Assembly (NCBI GenBank): GCA_029222685.1
Contig: JARHVB010000005.1
Span: forward strand, 62,001-126,000
Length of the DNA: 64,000 nucleotides
Reading direction: 5' to 3'
Source: Terripilifer ovatus
GTDB lineage: Bacteria; Pseudomonadota; Alphaproteobacteria; Rhizobiales; Beijerinckiaceae
Made by a program: the position numbers and the translations under genes. The notes beneath the pieces were generated by a model. That model saw nothing but the letters and a program-made list of their open reading frames with translations, ran no database searches and was not told the origin of the DNA. Positions 17,271-26,404 of the stretch are shown here, piece by piece. Each line of letters begins with the position of its first letter. Position 1 is the stretch's first letter.

Positions 17271-18116
17271 ATGACACAGGTGCAAGACAGCACCCGAACA
17301 GAGCGACGGGAAGGAGCGGAGACACCTCTGATCCAGCTCGATCACATCAGCATCTCGTTCGACGGCGGCAGATCACGTGCTGTTGACGATGTCTCGCTTG
17401 CCGTCGCTCGCGGCACGTTCGTCTCGCTGGTCGGCGAATCGGGATCCGGCAAGACCTCTCTGCTGAAGACCATCAATGGGCTCGTTATCCCATTCAGCGG
17501 TCATGTGAACATCGAAGGCCGGCCCATTCCCCCGGCCGACCATGACGACGATATCGCCGCATTCCGGCGCGGCATCGGCTATGTCATCCAGGACGTCGGT
17601 CTGTTTCCGCATATGAGCGTGGCTGAGAATATCGCGGTGACACCGCGGCTGCTGCGCTGGCCGGAGAGCCGTGTTATCGAGCGGGTCAAGAGCCTCATCG
17701 CCATGGTCGGCCTGCCGGAAGACTACGCGACCCGCGCGCCCGCCATGCTCTCTGGGGGCCAGAAACAGAGAGTCGGTGTCGCGCGTGCGCTGGCGGCCGA
17801 ACCGAAGATCGTGCTGATGGACGAGCCCTTCGGCGCGCTCGATCCGCTGACCCGCGATACGCTCGGCCGTGCCTACCGTGATCTGCATGAACGTTTCGGA
17901 CTGACCACCATCATGGTCACCCACGACATGCAGGAAGCCGCTCTGCTGAGCGATCGCATCGTCGTGATGCAGGCGGGGCGCGTCATCTGCGATGATACGC
18001 CCCGCGCCTTACTGACACAGGCCCCCAGGCCGGAAGTGTCCGACCTATTGAATCTGCCGCGGCGCCAGGCCGAACGCATCCGCGCGATGATCGAACCGGA
18101 AGCCGATCCGCGATGA
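17271..18116 (+). CDS. ABC transporter ATPase, OpuCA/EgtV-like
   Basis: ATPase subunit of a quaternary-amine-type ABC importer. It shows Walker A GESGSGKTS, Q-loop YVIQDVGLFPH, signature LSGGQKQRVGVARAL and Walker B IVLMDEP. At 281 residues it lacks the C-terminal CBS pair typical of osmotic OpuCA/ProV, consistent with a non-osmotic role. I use ATG 17271 after GGCGGAAC; ATG 17244 lies inside the preceding hairpin. It overlaps the permease gene by four bases and follows egtBD by 59 bases. In other bacteria a pair with this architecture, EgtUV, imports ergothioneine, so an ergothioneine or hercynine transport role is inferred from family plus context. Confidence 0.87.
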   Translation: MTQVQDSTRTERREGAETPLIQLDHISISFDGGRSRAVDDVSLAVARGTFVSLVGESGSGKTSLLKTINGLVIPFSGHVNIEGRPIPPADHDDDIAAFRRGIGYVIQDVGLFPHMSVAENIAVTPRLLRWPESRVIERVKSLIAMVGLPEDYATRAPAMLSGGQKQRVGVARALAAEPKIVLMDEPFGALDPLTRDTLGRAYRDLHERFGLTTIMVTHDMQEAALLSDRIVVMQAGRVICDDTPRALLTQAPRPEVSDLLNLPRRQAERIRAMIEPEADPR

Positions 18117-19666
18117 ACGGGCAGATCGAAGCAGCTCTCGCTGTCTTGCCGAACTATCTCTCCCAGCACGTGGTTCTCAGCGTCGCGGCGCTGGTGCTGG
18201 GCCTTCTCATCAGCTTTCCCCTAGCGATCGCGACAGTACGACGACCCGCCCTGCAGACGCCGGTCCTTACGGTGGCGAGCCTCATCCAGACCATTCCCGG
18301 TCTTGCGATGCTGGCGCTGTTCTATCCAGTGCTGCTGGCGCTGTCGGCCGTGACGACGCAGGCCTTCGGCCTGAAAATTCCGGCGCTGGGCTTCCTGCCG
18401 TCGCTGGCCGCTCTGACGCTTTATGCCGTGCTGCCGATCCTCAGGAACACGGTGGCGGGCCTCACCGGCATCGAACCGACCATCCGCGAAGCCGCCAGGG
18501 GCGTCGGCATGACGCAACGCCAGCGCCTGCTGCAGGTCGAAATCCCTCTGGCGGCGCCGGTCATCATGGCAGGCGTGCGCACCTCTGCGGTATGGACCAT
18601 CGGCGCTGCAACGCTCGCGACGCCGGTCGGACAAACCAGCCTCGGCAATTATATTTTCTCCGGATTGCAGACCGAGAACTGGGTCTTCGTACTGTTCGGC
18701 TGCGTCGCCGCGGCGGCCCTCGCCCTCATCGTCGATCTCATGCTCGCCCTTGTTGAACGGGGCGTCGCGAATCGCGATCGCCGAAAGATCATCTCCGGAC
18801 TTGCCGTTCTTTTGGTCGGCACCTTTGCCGCCGTTTCACCGCTCTGGTCCGGGCAGAAGGCCGCCTACGTCGTTGGTGCCAAGAACTTCAGCGAGCAATA
18901 CATCCTTGCGGAACTGATGGCGCAACGATTGCGGGCGCAGGGCGCGCGCGTCGCATTGCAGGAAGGGCTGGGATCGGCCATCGCCTTCCGCGCCCTATCG
19001 AGCGGCGATATCGATGCTTATGTGGATTATACGGGAACGCTGTGGACCAATGTCATGGGGCGGAAGGACACGCCGCCGCGGGATGTCATGCTCGCCGAAT
19101 TGACGCAATGGATGAGCAGGGAGCGCGGCGTCACCGTGCTAGGCCCTCTCGGCTTCGAGAATGCCTATGTACTTGCCTTGCGTAAAAGCAGGGCGGAAGA
19201 ACTGGGCATTCGCAGCATCGACGATCTTGCCCGTCAGGCGTCGGGCTTGGCGCTCGGCGCCGATATCGAATTTCTGGACCGGCCGGAATGGGCGGCGCTG
19301 CGTGAAGCCTACGGACTGCGGTTCCGCCAGCAGAACGCCTATAATCCGACGTTCATGTACCGGGCATTGACCAATGGTACCGTCGATGTCATCTCGGCAT
19401 TTTCAAGCGATGGGCGCATCGCCGCCGACAATCTCGTCGTGCTGGACGATCCCAGGCACGCGGTGCCGAACTACGACGCCGTTATCCTGCTGGCGCCGAA
19501 GCGCGCCAACGATGCAATCCTGCGGCAGGCATTGCGGCCGCTCGTCGGCGCCATTCGTGTCGAGGCCATGCGTGCTGCAAACTATGCCGTCGACCGCGAC
19601 GACGACAAGCGCGGCCCGGCCCAGGCCGCGGAAGAGCTTGGACGGGCAATTGGCGTCAGCCCCTGA
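18113..19666 (+). CDS. Fused ABC permease and betaine-type binding domain, EgtU-like
   Basis: One polypeptide of 517 residues carries an OpuCB-like permease (about residues 15-240, five to six helices, coupling motif EAARGVGMTQRQRLLQVEIP) followed by an OpuCC/ProX-type binding domain from about residue 255. The binding domain contains GAKNFSEQYILAELMAQRL and DIDAYVDYTGTLW. This permease-binding fusion is the architecture described for EgtU, the ergothioneine receptor-permease of pneumococcus and Helicobacter. Placement directly after egtBD makes transport of ergothioneine, or its betaine precursor hercynine, the best guess. Choline or glycine betaine remain alternatives. ATGA overlap with the ATPase gene. 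Confidence 0.87.
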   Translation: MNGQIEAALAVLPNYLSQHVVLSVAALVLGLLISFPLAIATVRRPALQTPVLTVASLIQTIPGLAMLALFYPVLLALSAVTTQAFGLKIPALGFLPSLAALTLYAVLPILRNTVAGLTGIEPTIREAARGVGMTQRQRLLQVEIPLAAPVIMAGVRTSAVWTIGAATLATPVGQTSLGNYIFSGLQTENWVFVLFGCVAAAALALIVDLMLALVERGVANRDRRKIISGLAVLLVGTFAAVSPLWSGQKAAYVVGAKNFSEQYILAELMAQRLRAQGARVALQEGLGSAIAFRALSSGDIDAYVDYTGTLWTNVMGRKDTPPRDVMLAELTQWMSRERGVTVLGPLGFENAYVLALRKSRAEELGIRSIDDLARQASGLALGADIEFLDRPEWAALREAYGLRFRQQNAYNPTFMYRALTNGTVDVISAFSSDGRIAADNLVVLDDPRHAVPNYDAVILLAPKRANDAILRQALRPLVGAIRVEAMRAANYAVDRDDDKRGPAQAAEELGRAIGVSP

Positions 19667-19815
19667 TCCCGCTTGAAATCCACGAAAGCCGGCGCCGAAG
19701 ATCTGCATTGCAAATGCCTTCATTGCTGACGCTTGCTGCGCACCATATAATGATGATGAGCTATGAACATTGGCGAATTGAAACGATATCGCCCCGCCGC
19801 ATAAAGGATGCGATC

Positions 19816-20175
19816 ATGAAAACACCAGGACCGGATCATCCGATTTCCATCGTCAAAAATCCGAAGCGCGTCGTCGTCACGCTTGGTGGCCGCACCATCG
19901 CCGATACACAACAGGCACTTACACTTAGCGAATCGACATATCCGCTCGTCCAGTATATTCCTCGTAAGGACGTGGACATGACCCTGCTCGAGCGCACCGA
20001 GCAGAAAACTTACTGCCCGTATAAGGGCGATTGCGCTTATTACAGCATTCCATTGGGCGGACCGCGCTCGGAGAATGCCGTCTGGTCTTATGAAGACCCC
20101 TATCCCGCTGTTGCCGAGATCAAGGATCATCTCGCTTTCTATCCAAAGCGCGTTGACTCCATACAAGAGCGTTGA
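19816..20175 (+). CDS. DUF427 domain protein
   Basis: A 119-residue protein of the DUF427 family: small, cytoplasmic and of unknown function. Typical segments are RVVVTLGGRTIADTQQALTL, YPLVQYIPRKDVDM, TYCPYKGDCAYYSI and AVWSYEDPYPAV. The start ATG 19816 has AAAGGA seven bases upstream; an in-frame ATG at 19708 lacks one and gives a 36-residue extension unlike the family. It stands alone between the transporter operon and the DNA-repair genes. Confidence 0.88.
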   Translation: MKTPGPDHPISIVKNPKRVVVTLGGRTIADTQQALTLSESTYPLVQYIPRKDVDMTLLERTEQKTYCPYKGDCAYYSIPLGGPRSENAVWSYEDPYPAVAEIKDHLAFYPKRVDSIQER

Positions 20176-20448
20176 TTAGCCAAGGTTTGACTCTTCCTTG
20201 ATTTAAAACACTCTGTCACGACGGTGCGATGGAAGAGACCGCGCCTTTGCGGCGTTGTCGCTTGAGCGACACAAAAGATTGCCACATTCTTCTCGAATAA
20301 AGGCAAATCAATAAGCGCATGCATCGCCTGAGTCCATCCGACTGATTTAACGAATGTGTAACCCCGCTGTGACTCTATGAGCCCCTCTCGGCTGATCATG
20401 ATATCTCATGATCGAACAATTACCTTTCATATCGGAGGATTAGATAAA

Positions 20449-20649
20449 TTGGCACGCCCTTCCATTGATGACGACGCCAAAGCTTTCCTTGTAACTCTGC
20501 GCAAACTTAAGTCTTCAGTCGGCAATGGATTTTTGCGCGCGCAACTGGGATGGCGCGATGAGCGTTATTGGAAAGCTCATTCTTTTCTGCTCGCCAAGGG
20601 ACGAATCGTTCGCGGTCGCGGACGTGGCGGCTCTGTAGCCCTGGCATAG
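20449..20649 (+). CDS. Small basic winged-helix-like protein, TTG start
   Basis: A 66-residue basic protein that I can place only loosely. The segment LRAQLGWRDERYWKAHSFLL followed by KGRIVRGRGRGGSVAL resembles the short winged-helix modules seen at the ends of some DNA methylases and helicases. The best start is TTG 20449, with CGGAGGA ten bases upstream. An ATG at 20377 in the same frame would add 24 residues but has no ribosome site. It lies 89 bases from the convergent ligD gene. The sequence has lower GC than its neighbours. A DNA-binding role is inference. Confidence 0.55.
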   Translation: MARPSIDDDAKAFLVTLRKLKSSVGNGFLRAQLGWRDERYWKAHSFLLAKGRIVRGRGRGGSVALA

Positions 20650-20738
20650 TTGCCGTCGGACCAGGCGGCGATGGAGATCAATATCTTCGTCGTCGCAGAC
20701 CTTTCCTTTATTGAAATCGGCGACGATAGGCCGCTTCA

Positions 20739-23483
20739 TCAGCGTTTTCGCTTCAGCTTCTTGATGGCGTCGGCCAGGGAACGACGGGCCTTGTCGTAAT
20801 CGCTCCACGGCTTCGATTTTTTCAGGATCGCGGGCGCCGTGCGGATCGTGAATTCGTGTGGATCGAGCCCTGCACGGACGCGCCCCCACGACAATGGCAT
20901 TGAGACGGGCGCGCCCGGGCGCGCTCGTGGCGACAAGGGAGCGACCGCCGTTGCCATACGGTCATTGCGCAGGTAATCGAGGAAGATGCGCCCCTCGCGC
21001 TTGCTCTTGGCCATGTTGACGACATAAAGATCCGGCGTGTCCGCCTCCATGGCAAGACAGAGCGCGTGTGCAAGGTCTTTTGCAGTCGCCCAATCCGTCG
21101 CCGCCCTTGCCGTCTCGATGAGCGGCGCCACCACATGCAATCCCTTGCCGCCCGTCGTCTTGCACAAGCTTTCCAGGCCCAGCCCCGAAAGCCGCTCCTT
21201 CAATTCCCTGGCCGTAGCGACCACGACGTCGAAATCCACGTCCGGTCCGGGATCGATATCGAACACAAGCCGTCCGGGACGATCGGGATTTCCTGGGATG
21301 CAATTCCAAGGATGCAATTCAAGCGCGGCGATCTGCGCCAGCGCCGCCAGTCCCTCGCGCCGGTTCACAACGATATAAGGCTGGCGTTCGTCGGAAACAT
21401 CCATCACGTCGAGAAGATCGGACATGCCTTTCATGGCATGACGCTGAAAAAAGCTTTCGCCGCCGATGCCATCGGGCATGCGCACAACGGAACACGGCCG
21501 GCCGATGATATGCGGCATCATCCAATCGCCGACCGCTTCGAAATAGCGCGCGAGGTCGAGCTTCGTCACGGCTGCAACGTCGCCGTCGGCCGGCCATAGC
21601 GCCTTGCCGGGCTTGGAAATGTCCACACCCATGACAGTTGTGTCGCCATCCTCGACGGCGACCCGACGGCGGCGCGGCGCCAATCGTTTGGCTGTCGCGG
21701 CCTTGGCTTTGATTTTGGTCCTAGTGTTGGGCTTTGGCTCGACCATCGGCATGTCCTCCGCCGGCGCTGGCACTTCCGCCTCTATTTCCTGCGCCGGTTT
21801 GTCCTCTCGCAAGCCCTTGAAAGCCGCCTGTCGGATGTTGCCATCGCCCGTCCAGCCGGCAAATTCAATCTCCGCAACCAGATCCGGCTTCAGCCAATGA
21901 ATATTGGCGCCGCCGTTCGGCGCATTCGGTCCGGCAAACGGGCTCGCCTTGCTCGCGGCTTTTTTCAGTTTCGGCAGGAGCTGGCGCGCTTTCGCCTGTC
22001 CGAAGCCCGTGCCGATGCGGCCGATATACGCAAGCCTGCCGTCGCGAAAGACACCGGCGAGCAGGGAACGGAAATCCGCGCCGTTGTTGGACGTCCAGCC
22101 GCCGAGCACGACCTCATGGCCGACACGGCACTTCGATTTGCGCCAAACATCGCTGCGTCCCGAATGATAGGCGGCATCGAGCCGTTTTGAGACGATTCCC
22201 TCGAGTTCGAGCCGGCATGCCGAGCGCAAGACCTCGTCGCCCGCCGACGTCAAATGCTCGACATAGCGCAGGATGCCGCTGTCATGAACGCCGATCAGCC
22301 GTTCAAGACGTTGCTTGCGCTCGACCAGCGGCAATTTCCGCAGGTCTTTATCCTCTTGAAACAGGAGATCAAAGGCAAAGAAAATCAGATCGCCGGTTTT
22401 TTGTTCCGAGAGCGCCGCCTGCAAGGCTGCGAAGTCGGTGCGGCCCTTCGAATCGAGCGCCGCGATCTCGCCGTCGAGCATGCAATCCGGCAATATCGAC
22501 ATCGCTTTGGCGATTTCAGGGAAGCGTTCGGCCCAGTCGAGGCCCTTGCGCGTCAGCAGTTTCACCCGCCCCTTCTCGACGCGGATGATGATGCGGTAGC
22601 CATCGAGCTTGACCTCGTGTCCCCACCCTGCGCCTGCCGGCGGATGTTCGACGGGCTTGCAAAGCTGTGGCTCGATCAGGTCAGGCATAAACGCCTTTCG
22701 GGCCTTCGCGCTCGTCACCGCTCTGGATATTTTGCGTGGCTCAGGCGCCGCGGCTCTCGACTTGGCGCTTCGCCTGCCGGGCGGCCCGGCCCGCGCAGCA
22801 GCCTTGCGCGGCGGTTTCGCCTCGTCTTTCGAGCCGGCATCGTTCGAATGCCAGATCGCATCGGCCGTTGGACCTTTTTTCGTCATGAACGGCGCCGGCG
22901 ACTTCCCGCGTCCGGACGCGATCGCCTCCATCTTTCGACCGGAGGCGACGGAACGATCATCCTCCAGCACGGCGTCGCCGTTGCCGTCCACGGCAAACTC
23001 GTCGCGATGCTTGATCAAGAGCCAATTGTTTCGCTTGCTGCCCGTCCGGTCGCTTTTCATCCGCACAAACGCCCAGCTTCCGCGCAATTTTTCGCCGGCG
23101 AGCGCAAATTTCAGATCACCCTTTTCCAGTTCCTTGTGCGGATGTTGGGAAAGCCAATATCCACGATCCCAGATCTGCACGGTACCGCCGCCATATTCTC
23201 CGGCCGGTATCGTGCCTTCGAAATCGCCATAGTCGAGCGGATGATCTTCGACCTCCACCGCAAGCCGCTTGTCCTTGGGGTCGAGCGAAGGACCGCGCGT
23301 CACCGCCCATGATTTGAACACGCCATCGAGCTCGAGACGCAAATCATAGTGCAGCCGTGTCGCCGCATGCTTCTGGATGACGAAGCGGGCCGCTTTGGAC
23401 GCAACGGTGCGCTCGGCGCCCGTGGGCTCCGTCGTCTTCGAAAAATCACGCTTGGCGTGATAGGCGGAGAGCTTCTTTGCCAT
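20739..23483 (-). CDS. ligD: Multifunctional DNA ligase D (NHEJ)
   Basis: Repairs double-strand breaks with Ku by trimming 3' ends, adding nucleotides and ligating. All three domains are present in 914 residues. The 3'-phosphoesterase (about 1-195) has RLHYDLRLELDG and GEYGGGTV. An Arg/Ala/Lys linker follows. The ATP-dependent ligase (about 265-570) has catalytic Lys292 in EVKLDGYR. The AEP-family polymerase (about 615-914) has FDIDPGP at 741-747 with metal ligands D742 and D744, and TTGGKGLHV. The start overlaps the ku stop by one base (TGATG), so the two are co-translated. Confidence 0.96.
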   Translation of the reverse strand: MAKKLSAYHAKRDFSKTTEPTGAERTVASKAARFVIQKHAATRLHYDLRLELDGVFKSWAVTRGPSLDPKDKRLAVEVEDHPLDYGDFEGTIPAGEYGGGTVQIWDRGYWLSQHPHKELEKGDLKFALAGEKLRGSWAFVRMKSDRTGSKRNNWLLIKHRDEFAVDGNGDAVLEDDRSVASGRKMEAIASGRGKSPAPFMTKKGPTADAIWHSNDAGSKDEAKPPRKAAARAGPPGRRSAKSRAAAPEPRKISRAVTSAKARKAFMPDLIEPQLCKPVEHPPAGAGWGHEVKLDGYRIIIRVEKGRVKLLTRKGLDWAERFPEIAKAMSILPDCMLDGEIAALDSKGRTDFAALQAALSEQKTGDLIFFAFDLLFQEDKDLRKLPLVERKQRLERLIGVHDSGILRYVEHLTSAGDEVLRSACRLELEGIVSKRLDAAYHSGRSDVWRKSKCRVGHEVVLGGWTSNNGADFRSLLAGVFRDGRLAYIGRIGTGFGQAKARQLLPKLKKAASKASPFAGPNAPNGGANIHWLKPDLVAEIEFAGWTGDGNIRQAAFKGLREDKPAQEIEAEVPAPAEDMPMVEPKPNTRTKIKAKAATAKRLAPRRRRVAVEDGDTTVMGVDISKPGKALWPADGDVAAVTKLDLARYFEAVGDWMMPHIIGRPCSVVRMPDGIGGESFFQRHAMKGMSDLLDVMDVSDERQPYIVVNRREGLAALAQIAALELHPWNCIPGNPDRPGRLVFDIDPGPDVDFDVVVATARELKERLSGLGLESLCKTTGGKGLHVVAPLIETARAATDWATAKDLAHALCLAMEADTPDLYVVNMAKSKREGRIFLDYLRNDRMATAVAPLSPRARPGAPVSMPLSWGRVRAGLDPHEFTIRTAPAILKKSKPWSDYDKARRSLADAIKKLKRKR

Positions 23484-24340
23484 CAGGCAGCCTTGCGTTT
23501 ACGAACCCTGCGTTTGCCGGCCTTTTTGGCCGCACGCTTGGGCGCATGGTCATTGCCCGAACGTCGGCCAACGCTCCGTTGCAAGGCCTCCATGAGGTCG
23601 ATGACATTGCCGCGATCCTCCGCCTCTTCTTCGGCCGCGGCGATCGTCTTGCCGGCGGCCTTGCGTTTCACCAAGGCCCGCAACGCAATCTCATAACGGT
23701 CCTTGAACTTGGACGGATCGAAGCTGGCCGCCTTGGTCTGCAGGATATGCTCGGCCAGTTTCACCATGTCCTTTGTCGTTTTCGGTGTCCGGACCGTTCC
23801 GACAACCTCGTCGGCCTCGCGGATTTCATAAGGATAGCGCAGCACAGTGCCGATGAGCAGCGAGCCATAGGGCTCGATGGCGATGACGTGCTCGCGATTC
23901 GTCATCACGATACGGCCAAGTGCCGCACGTCCTTTATCCTTCATCGCATCGCGGATGACGGCGAATGCGTCAGCGCCCACTTTGCCGTCGGGCGCGATGT
24001 AATAGGACCGATCGCGGTAACGGTCGTCGATCTCCTCATTGGGCACGAAACTGTCGAGATCGATGACCTTCGTGCTTTCGACCTTGATGGCGTCGAGATC
24101 CTCTTCGCCGATCTCGACATACTTTCCCTTTGAAATTTCGTAGCCCCGCCCCTTGTGCTGCTTATCGACCGGGCGACCGGTTGCTTCATCGACCATCTGC
24201 TGGCGCAGGCGGTGCTTGGTCTTCGTATTGATCTGATGGAAATGCGTCTTCTCGGCCGTCGTGGTCGCCGGATAAAGCGCCACCTGGCAGGTGACCAGCG
24301 ACAGCTTGAGGGAACCCTTCCAATAGGGGCGTCGGGCCAT
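23483..24340 (-). CDS. ku: Non-homologous end-joining protein Ku
   Basis: Forms a ring-shaped homodimer that binds double-strand ends and recruits LigD. The 285-residue product has the bacterial Ku core from MARRPYWKGSLKLSLV, through RGYEISKGKYVEI and LDSFVPNEEIDDRY, to MVKLAEHIL. A lysine/arginine-rich C-terminal tail (last ~30 residues) matches the extended tails that bind DNA or LigD. It is the first gene of the ku-ligD pair. A small palindrome lies 31 bases upstream of its start. Confidence 0.96.
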   Translation of the reverse strand: MARRPYWKGSLKLSLVTCQVALYPATTTAEKTHFHQINTKTKHRLRQQMVDEATGRPVDKQHKGRGYEISKGKYVEIGEEDLDAIKVESTKVIDLDSFVPNEEIDDRYRDRSYYIAPDGKVGADAFAVIRDAMKDKGRAALGRIVMTNREHVIAIEPYGSLLIGTVLRYPYEIREADEVVGTVRTPKTTKDMVKLAEHILQTKAASFDPSKFKDRYEIALRALVKRKAAGKTIAAAEEEAEDRGNVIDLMEALQRSVGRRSGNDHAPKRAAKKAGKRRVRKRKAA

Positions 24341-24370
24341 GATGTTTCCGCTTCCGGCTCAATGCAGGCA

Positions 24371-24383
24371 GACAATTATTGTC
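24371..24383. promoter_or_regulatory. Palindrome GACAATTATTGTC upstream of ku
   Basis: Arms GACAAT and ATTGTC flank a single T at 24371-24383, 31 bases before the ku start and in the ku/stress-protein intergenic region. Its place is suitable for an operator of ku-ligD. No regulator is known to me for this sequence, and a 13-base palindrome can occur by chance. Confidence 0.35.
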
Positions 24384-24453
24384 AGCTGCATTGTGAGCTG
24401 AATGACTATTTCGATCAAATGTTTTGAAGCGGCCATGGTTCCGACGTGGCGCT

Positions 24454-24927
24454 CTATGCAGAGCGATCGAGAATGCCCTCGAGTTCAGCCGCGTTGACAG
24501 CACTTGTTCGGACAGACACTAGCGAGCCGCCCTTGCGTATTCCTTCCGTGTACATGCGCGCATTCGCATCGCTGACATCTGCGCCGAACAGGGAACCGAT
24601 GATGCCGCCCGTCGCCGCGCCGGCGACGGCGCCTGCGGCAGCCGATGCCAGCCAGCCGGCAGCAACCACGGGGCCGATGCCGGGAATTGTCAGCATGCCC
24701 AGGCCGGCGAGCAAGCCCGCCCCGCCGCCGACCGCGGCGCCAACACCGGCTCCAGCCGCCGCGCCTTCCGGACGGTCATCGACGGGCCCGGCATCGTCTC
24801 TGTACCAATTGTCGGAATTGTCGGCGATCAGGCTGATGTCCTGAGGCGGAATTCCCGCCGCTTCAAGATTGCGGACCGCAGCGCCAGCCGCTTCGAAACT
24901 GTCGTAGAGTCTCGCCGCCATTGCCAT
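24454..24927 (-). CDS. Glycine-zipper stress-type protein
   Basis: A 157-residue protein with an N-terminal alpha/beta module typical of general-stress 17M-like proteins (ARLYDSFEAAGAAVRNLEAA, then GIPPQDISLIADN). A Gly/Ala-rich stretch of about 50 residues follows (near 55-110: GAGVGAAVGGGAGLLAGLG, AAGAVAGAATGGIIGSLFGA) that can form paired membrane-associated helices. The C-terminus (SLVSVRTSAVNAAELEGIL) resembles the second half of a ferredoxin-like fold. ATG 24927 has GGAGA six bases upstream. It is encoded upstream of ku on the same strand. Function beyond stress association is unknown. Confidence 0.75.
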   Translation of the reverse strand: MAMAARLYDSFEAAGAAVRNLEAAGIPPQDISLIADNSDNWYRDDAGPVDDRPEGAAAGAGVGAAVGGGAGLLAGLGMLTIPGIGPVVAAGWLASAAAGAVAGAATGGIIGSLFGADVSDANARMYTEGIRKGGSLVSVRTSAVNAAELEGILDRSA

Positions 24928-25096
24928 GCAACGTCTCCGTCCAGGGGAGTGATATGACGTGGATTCAACGCTTCCGCCCCGGCTTGGTTCAGCCAAACGC
25001 ATTGGCAGCGAAAATTATTTTTGATTCAGGCGCTGTCCGGCTGACCAAATACGGCTCCGCTGCGTTGTCAGGCGTAGCCAAGAGCACGGAACCAGA

Positions 25097-26404
25097 ATGT
25101 CCATTCCATCGACCCGCCTGCCAGACCAGTCCGATGCCGCGCAGGAGTCGACCTTCCTCGAAGAGCTCGGACCAGGGCTGATCACCGGCGCGGCCGATGA
25201 TGACCCCAGCGGCATAGCGACCTATTCCCAGGCAGGCGCCCAGTTCGGCTTCGGCATGCTCTGGACGATGCTGCTGACCTATCCGCTGATGACGGCGGTT
25301 CAACTGGTCAGCGCCGAGATCGGACGGGTGACCGGATGCGGCCTGGCGCAGAATCTCAAACAGGCCTTGCCGCGCCCGGTTGTCTTCGCGCTCGTCGCGA
25401 TGCTGTTCGTTGCCAATACGATCAATATCGGCGCCGACCTCGCTGCGATGGGAACGGCCGCACAACTCGTGCTCGGCGGCTGGCAGCAGCTTTATACCGT
25501 GGCGTTCGCGATCGTCTCGCTGCTGCTTCAGCTCTTCGTCCCCTATTCCCGCTACGCCCACTATCTCAAATGGCTAACGCTTGTCCTGCTCAGCTACGTC
25601 GCCGTTCTCTTCGTCGTCCCCATCGACTGGAAAGCCGCCGCGTTGGGATTCATCTGGCCAAGTTTTGCGTTGAACGCCGACAGCTTCACCCTCATTGTGG
25701 CCATCATCGGCACGACAATCAGCCCCTATATGTTCTTCTGGCAGAGCGCCCAGGAGGTCGAGGAAGTCCGTAGTCACAAGGCCGCCAAGCCGCTGCTGCG
25801 CGCGCCCCATCAGGCCGGACCGCAATTGCGGCGCATCAAGATCGACACTTTCTTCGGCATGGCCGTTTCCAACCTGGTCGCCATCGCCATCATGGTCGGC
25901 ACCGCGGCAACACTCCATGCCTCGGGAAAGACCGAAATCGGGACCGCGGCAGATGCGGCAGAAGCGCTGCGGCCAATCGCGGGGAATTTCGCCTTTCTGC
26001 TTTTCTCCCTCGGTATCGTCGGCACCGGCCTGCTCGCCATTCCCGTCCTTGCGGGATCGGCCGCCTATGCGATCGGTGAAACGGAAGGCTGGAAATGCGG
26101 ACTGGAAAACAAGCCATGGAAGGCCATGGGCTTCTACGGCATCATCACCGCCTCGACGCTCGCCGGCATCGCCATCGCCTGTTCCAGCCTCGATCCGATC
26201 CAGGCGCTGCTGTGGAGTGCTGTTATCAACGGCTTCGCCGCTGTCCCCATCATGGCGGGCATGATGTATGTCGCCAGCCGTCGTGACCAGATGGGACGCT
26301 TCACGATCGGCCCCCTCACGCGTGTCTTCGGCTGGCTTGCGATGGCCGCCACCGCGGCGGCGGCAATTACCATGGTCATAGCCAACATCGGGCTGGAAGG
26401 CTGA
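25097..26404 (+). CDS. Nramp-related divalent cation transporter, atypical metal site
   Basis: Inner-membrane LeuT-fold carrier of the Nramp superfamily, 435 residues with about eleven helices. In helix 1 the canonical DPGN is DPSG (ADDDPSGIATYSQAG), and in helix 6 the canonical MPHN aligns with SPYM (GTTISPYMFFWQ), so the methionine that selects transition metals is absent from its usual position. Such changes characterise the Nramp-related magnesium transporters. I infer Mg2+ or another hard cation as substrate rather than Mn2+ or Fe2+. The stop codon overlaps the start of a cysteine-hydrolase gene by one base. Confidence 0.85.
   Translation: MSIPSTRLPDQSDAAQESTFLEELGPGLITGAADDDPSGIATYSQAGAQFGFGMLWTMLLTYPLMTAVQLVSAEIGRVTGCGLAQNLKQALPRPVVFALVAMLFVANTINIGADLAAMGTAAQLVLGGWQQLYTVAFAIVSLLLQLFVPYSRYAHYLKWLTLVLLSYVAVLFVVPIDWKAAALGFIWPSFALNADSFTLIVAIIGTTISPYMFFWQSAQEVEEVRSHKAAKPLLRAPHQAGPQLRRIKIDTFFGMAVSNLVAIAIMVGTAATLHASGKTEIGTAADAAEALRPIAGNFAFLLFSLGIVGTGLLAIPVLAGSAAYAIGETEGWKCGLENKPWKAMGFYGIITASTLAGIAIACSSLDPIQALLWSAVINGFAAVPIMAGMMYVASRRDQMGRFTIGPLTRVFGWLAMAATAAAAITMVIANIGLEG

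Noticed and set aside
17271..19666. Osmoprotectant (OpuC/ProU) glycine-betaine importer
   Set aside because: The family is shared, but the ATPase lacks a CBS pair, the binding domain is fused to the permease, and the genes follow egtBD; ergothioneine-type transport fits better though not proven.
20139..20399. An 86-codon minus-strand frame between the DUF427 gene and the small basic protein gene
   Set aside because: Overlaps the DUF427 end, no ribosome site, no recognisable features.
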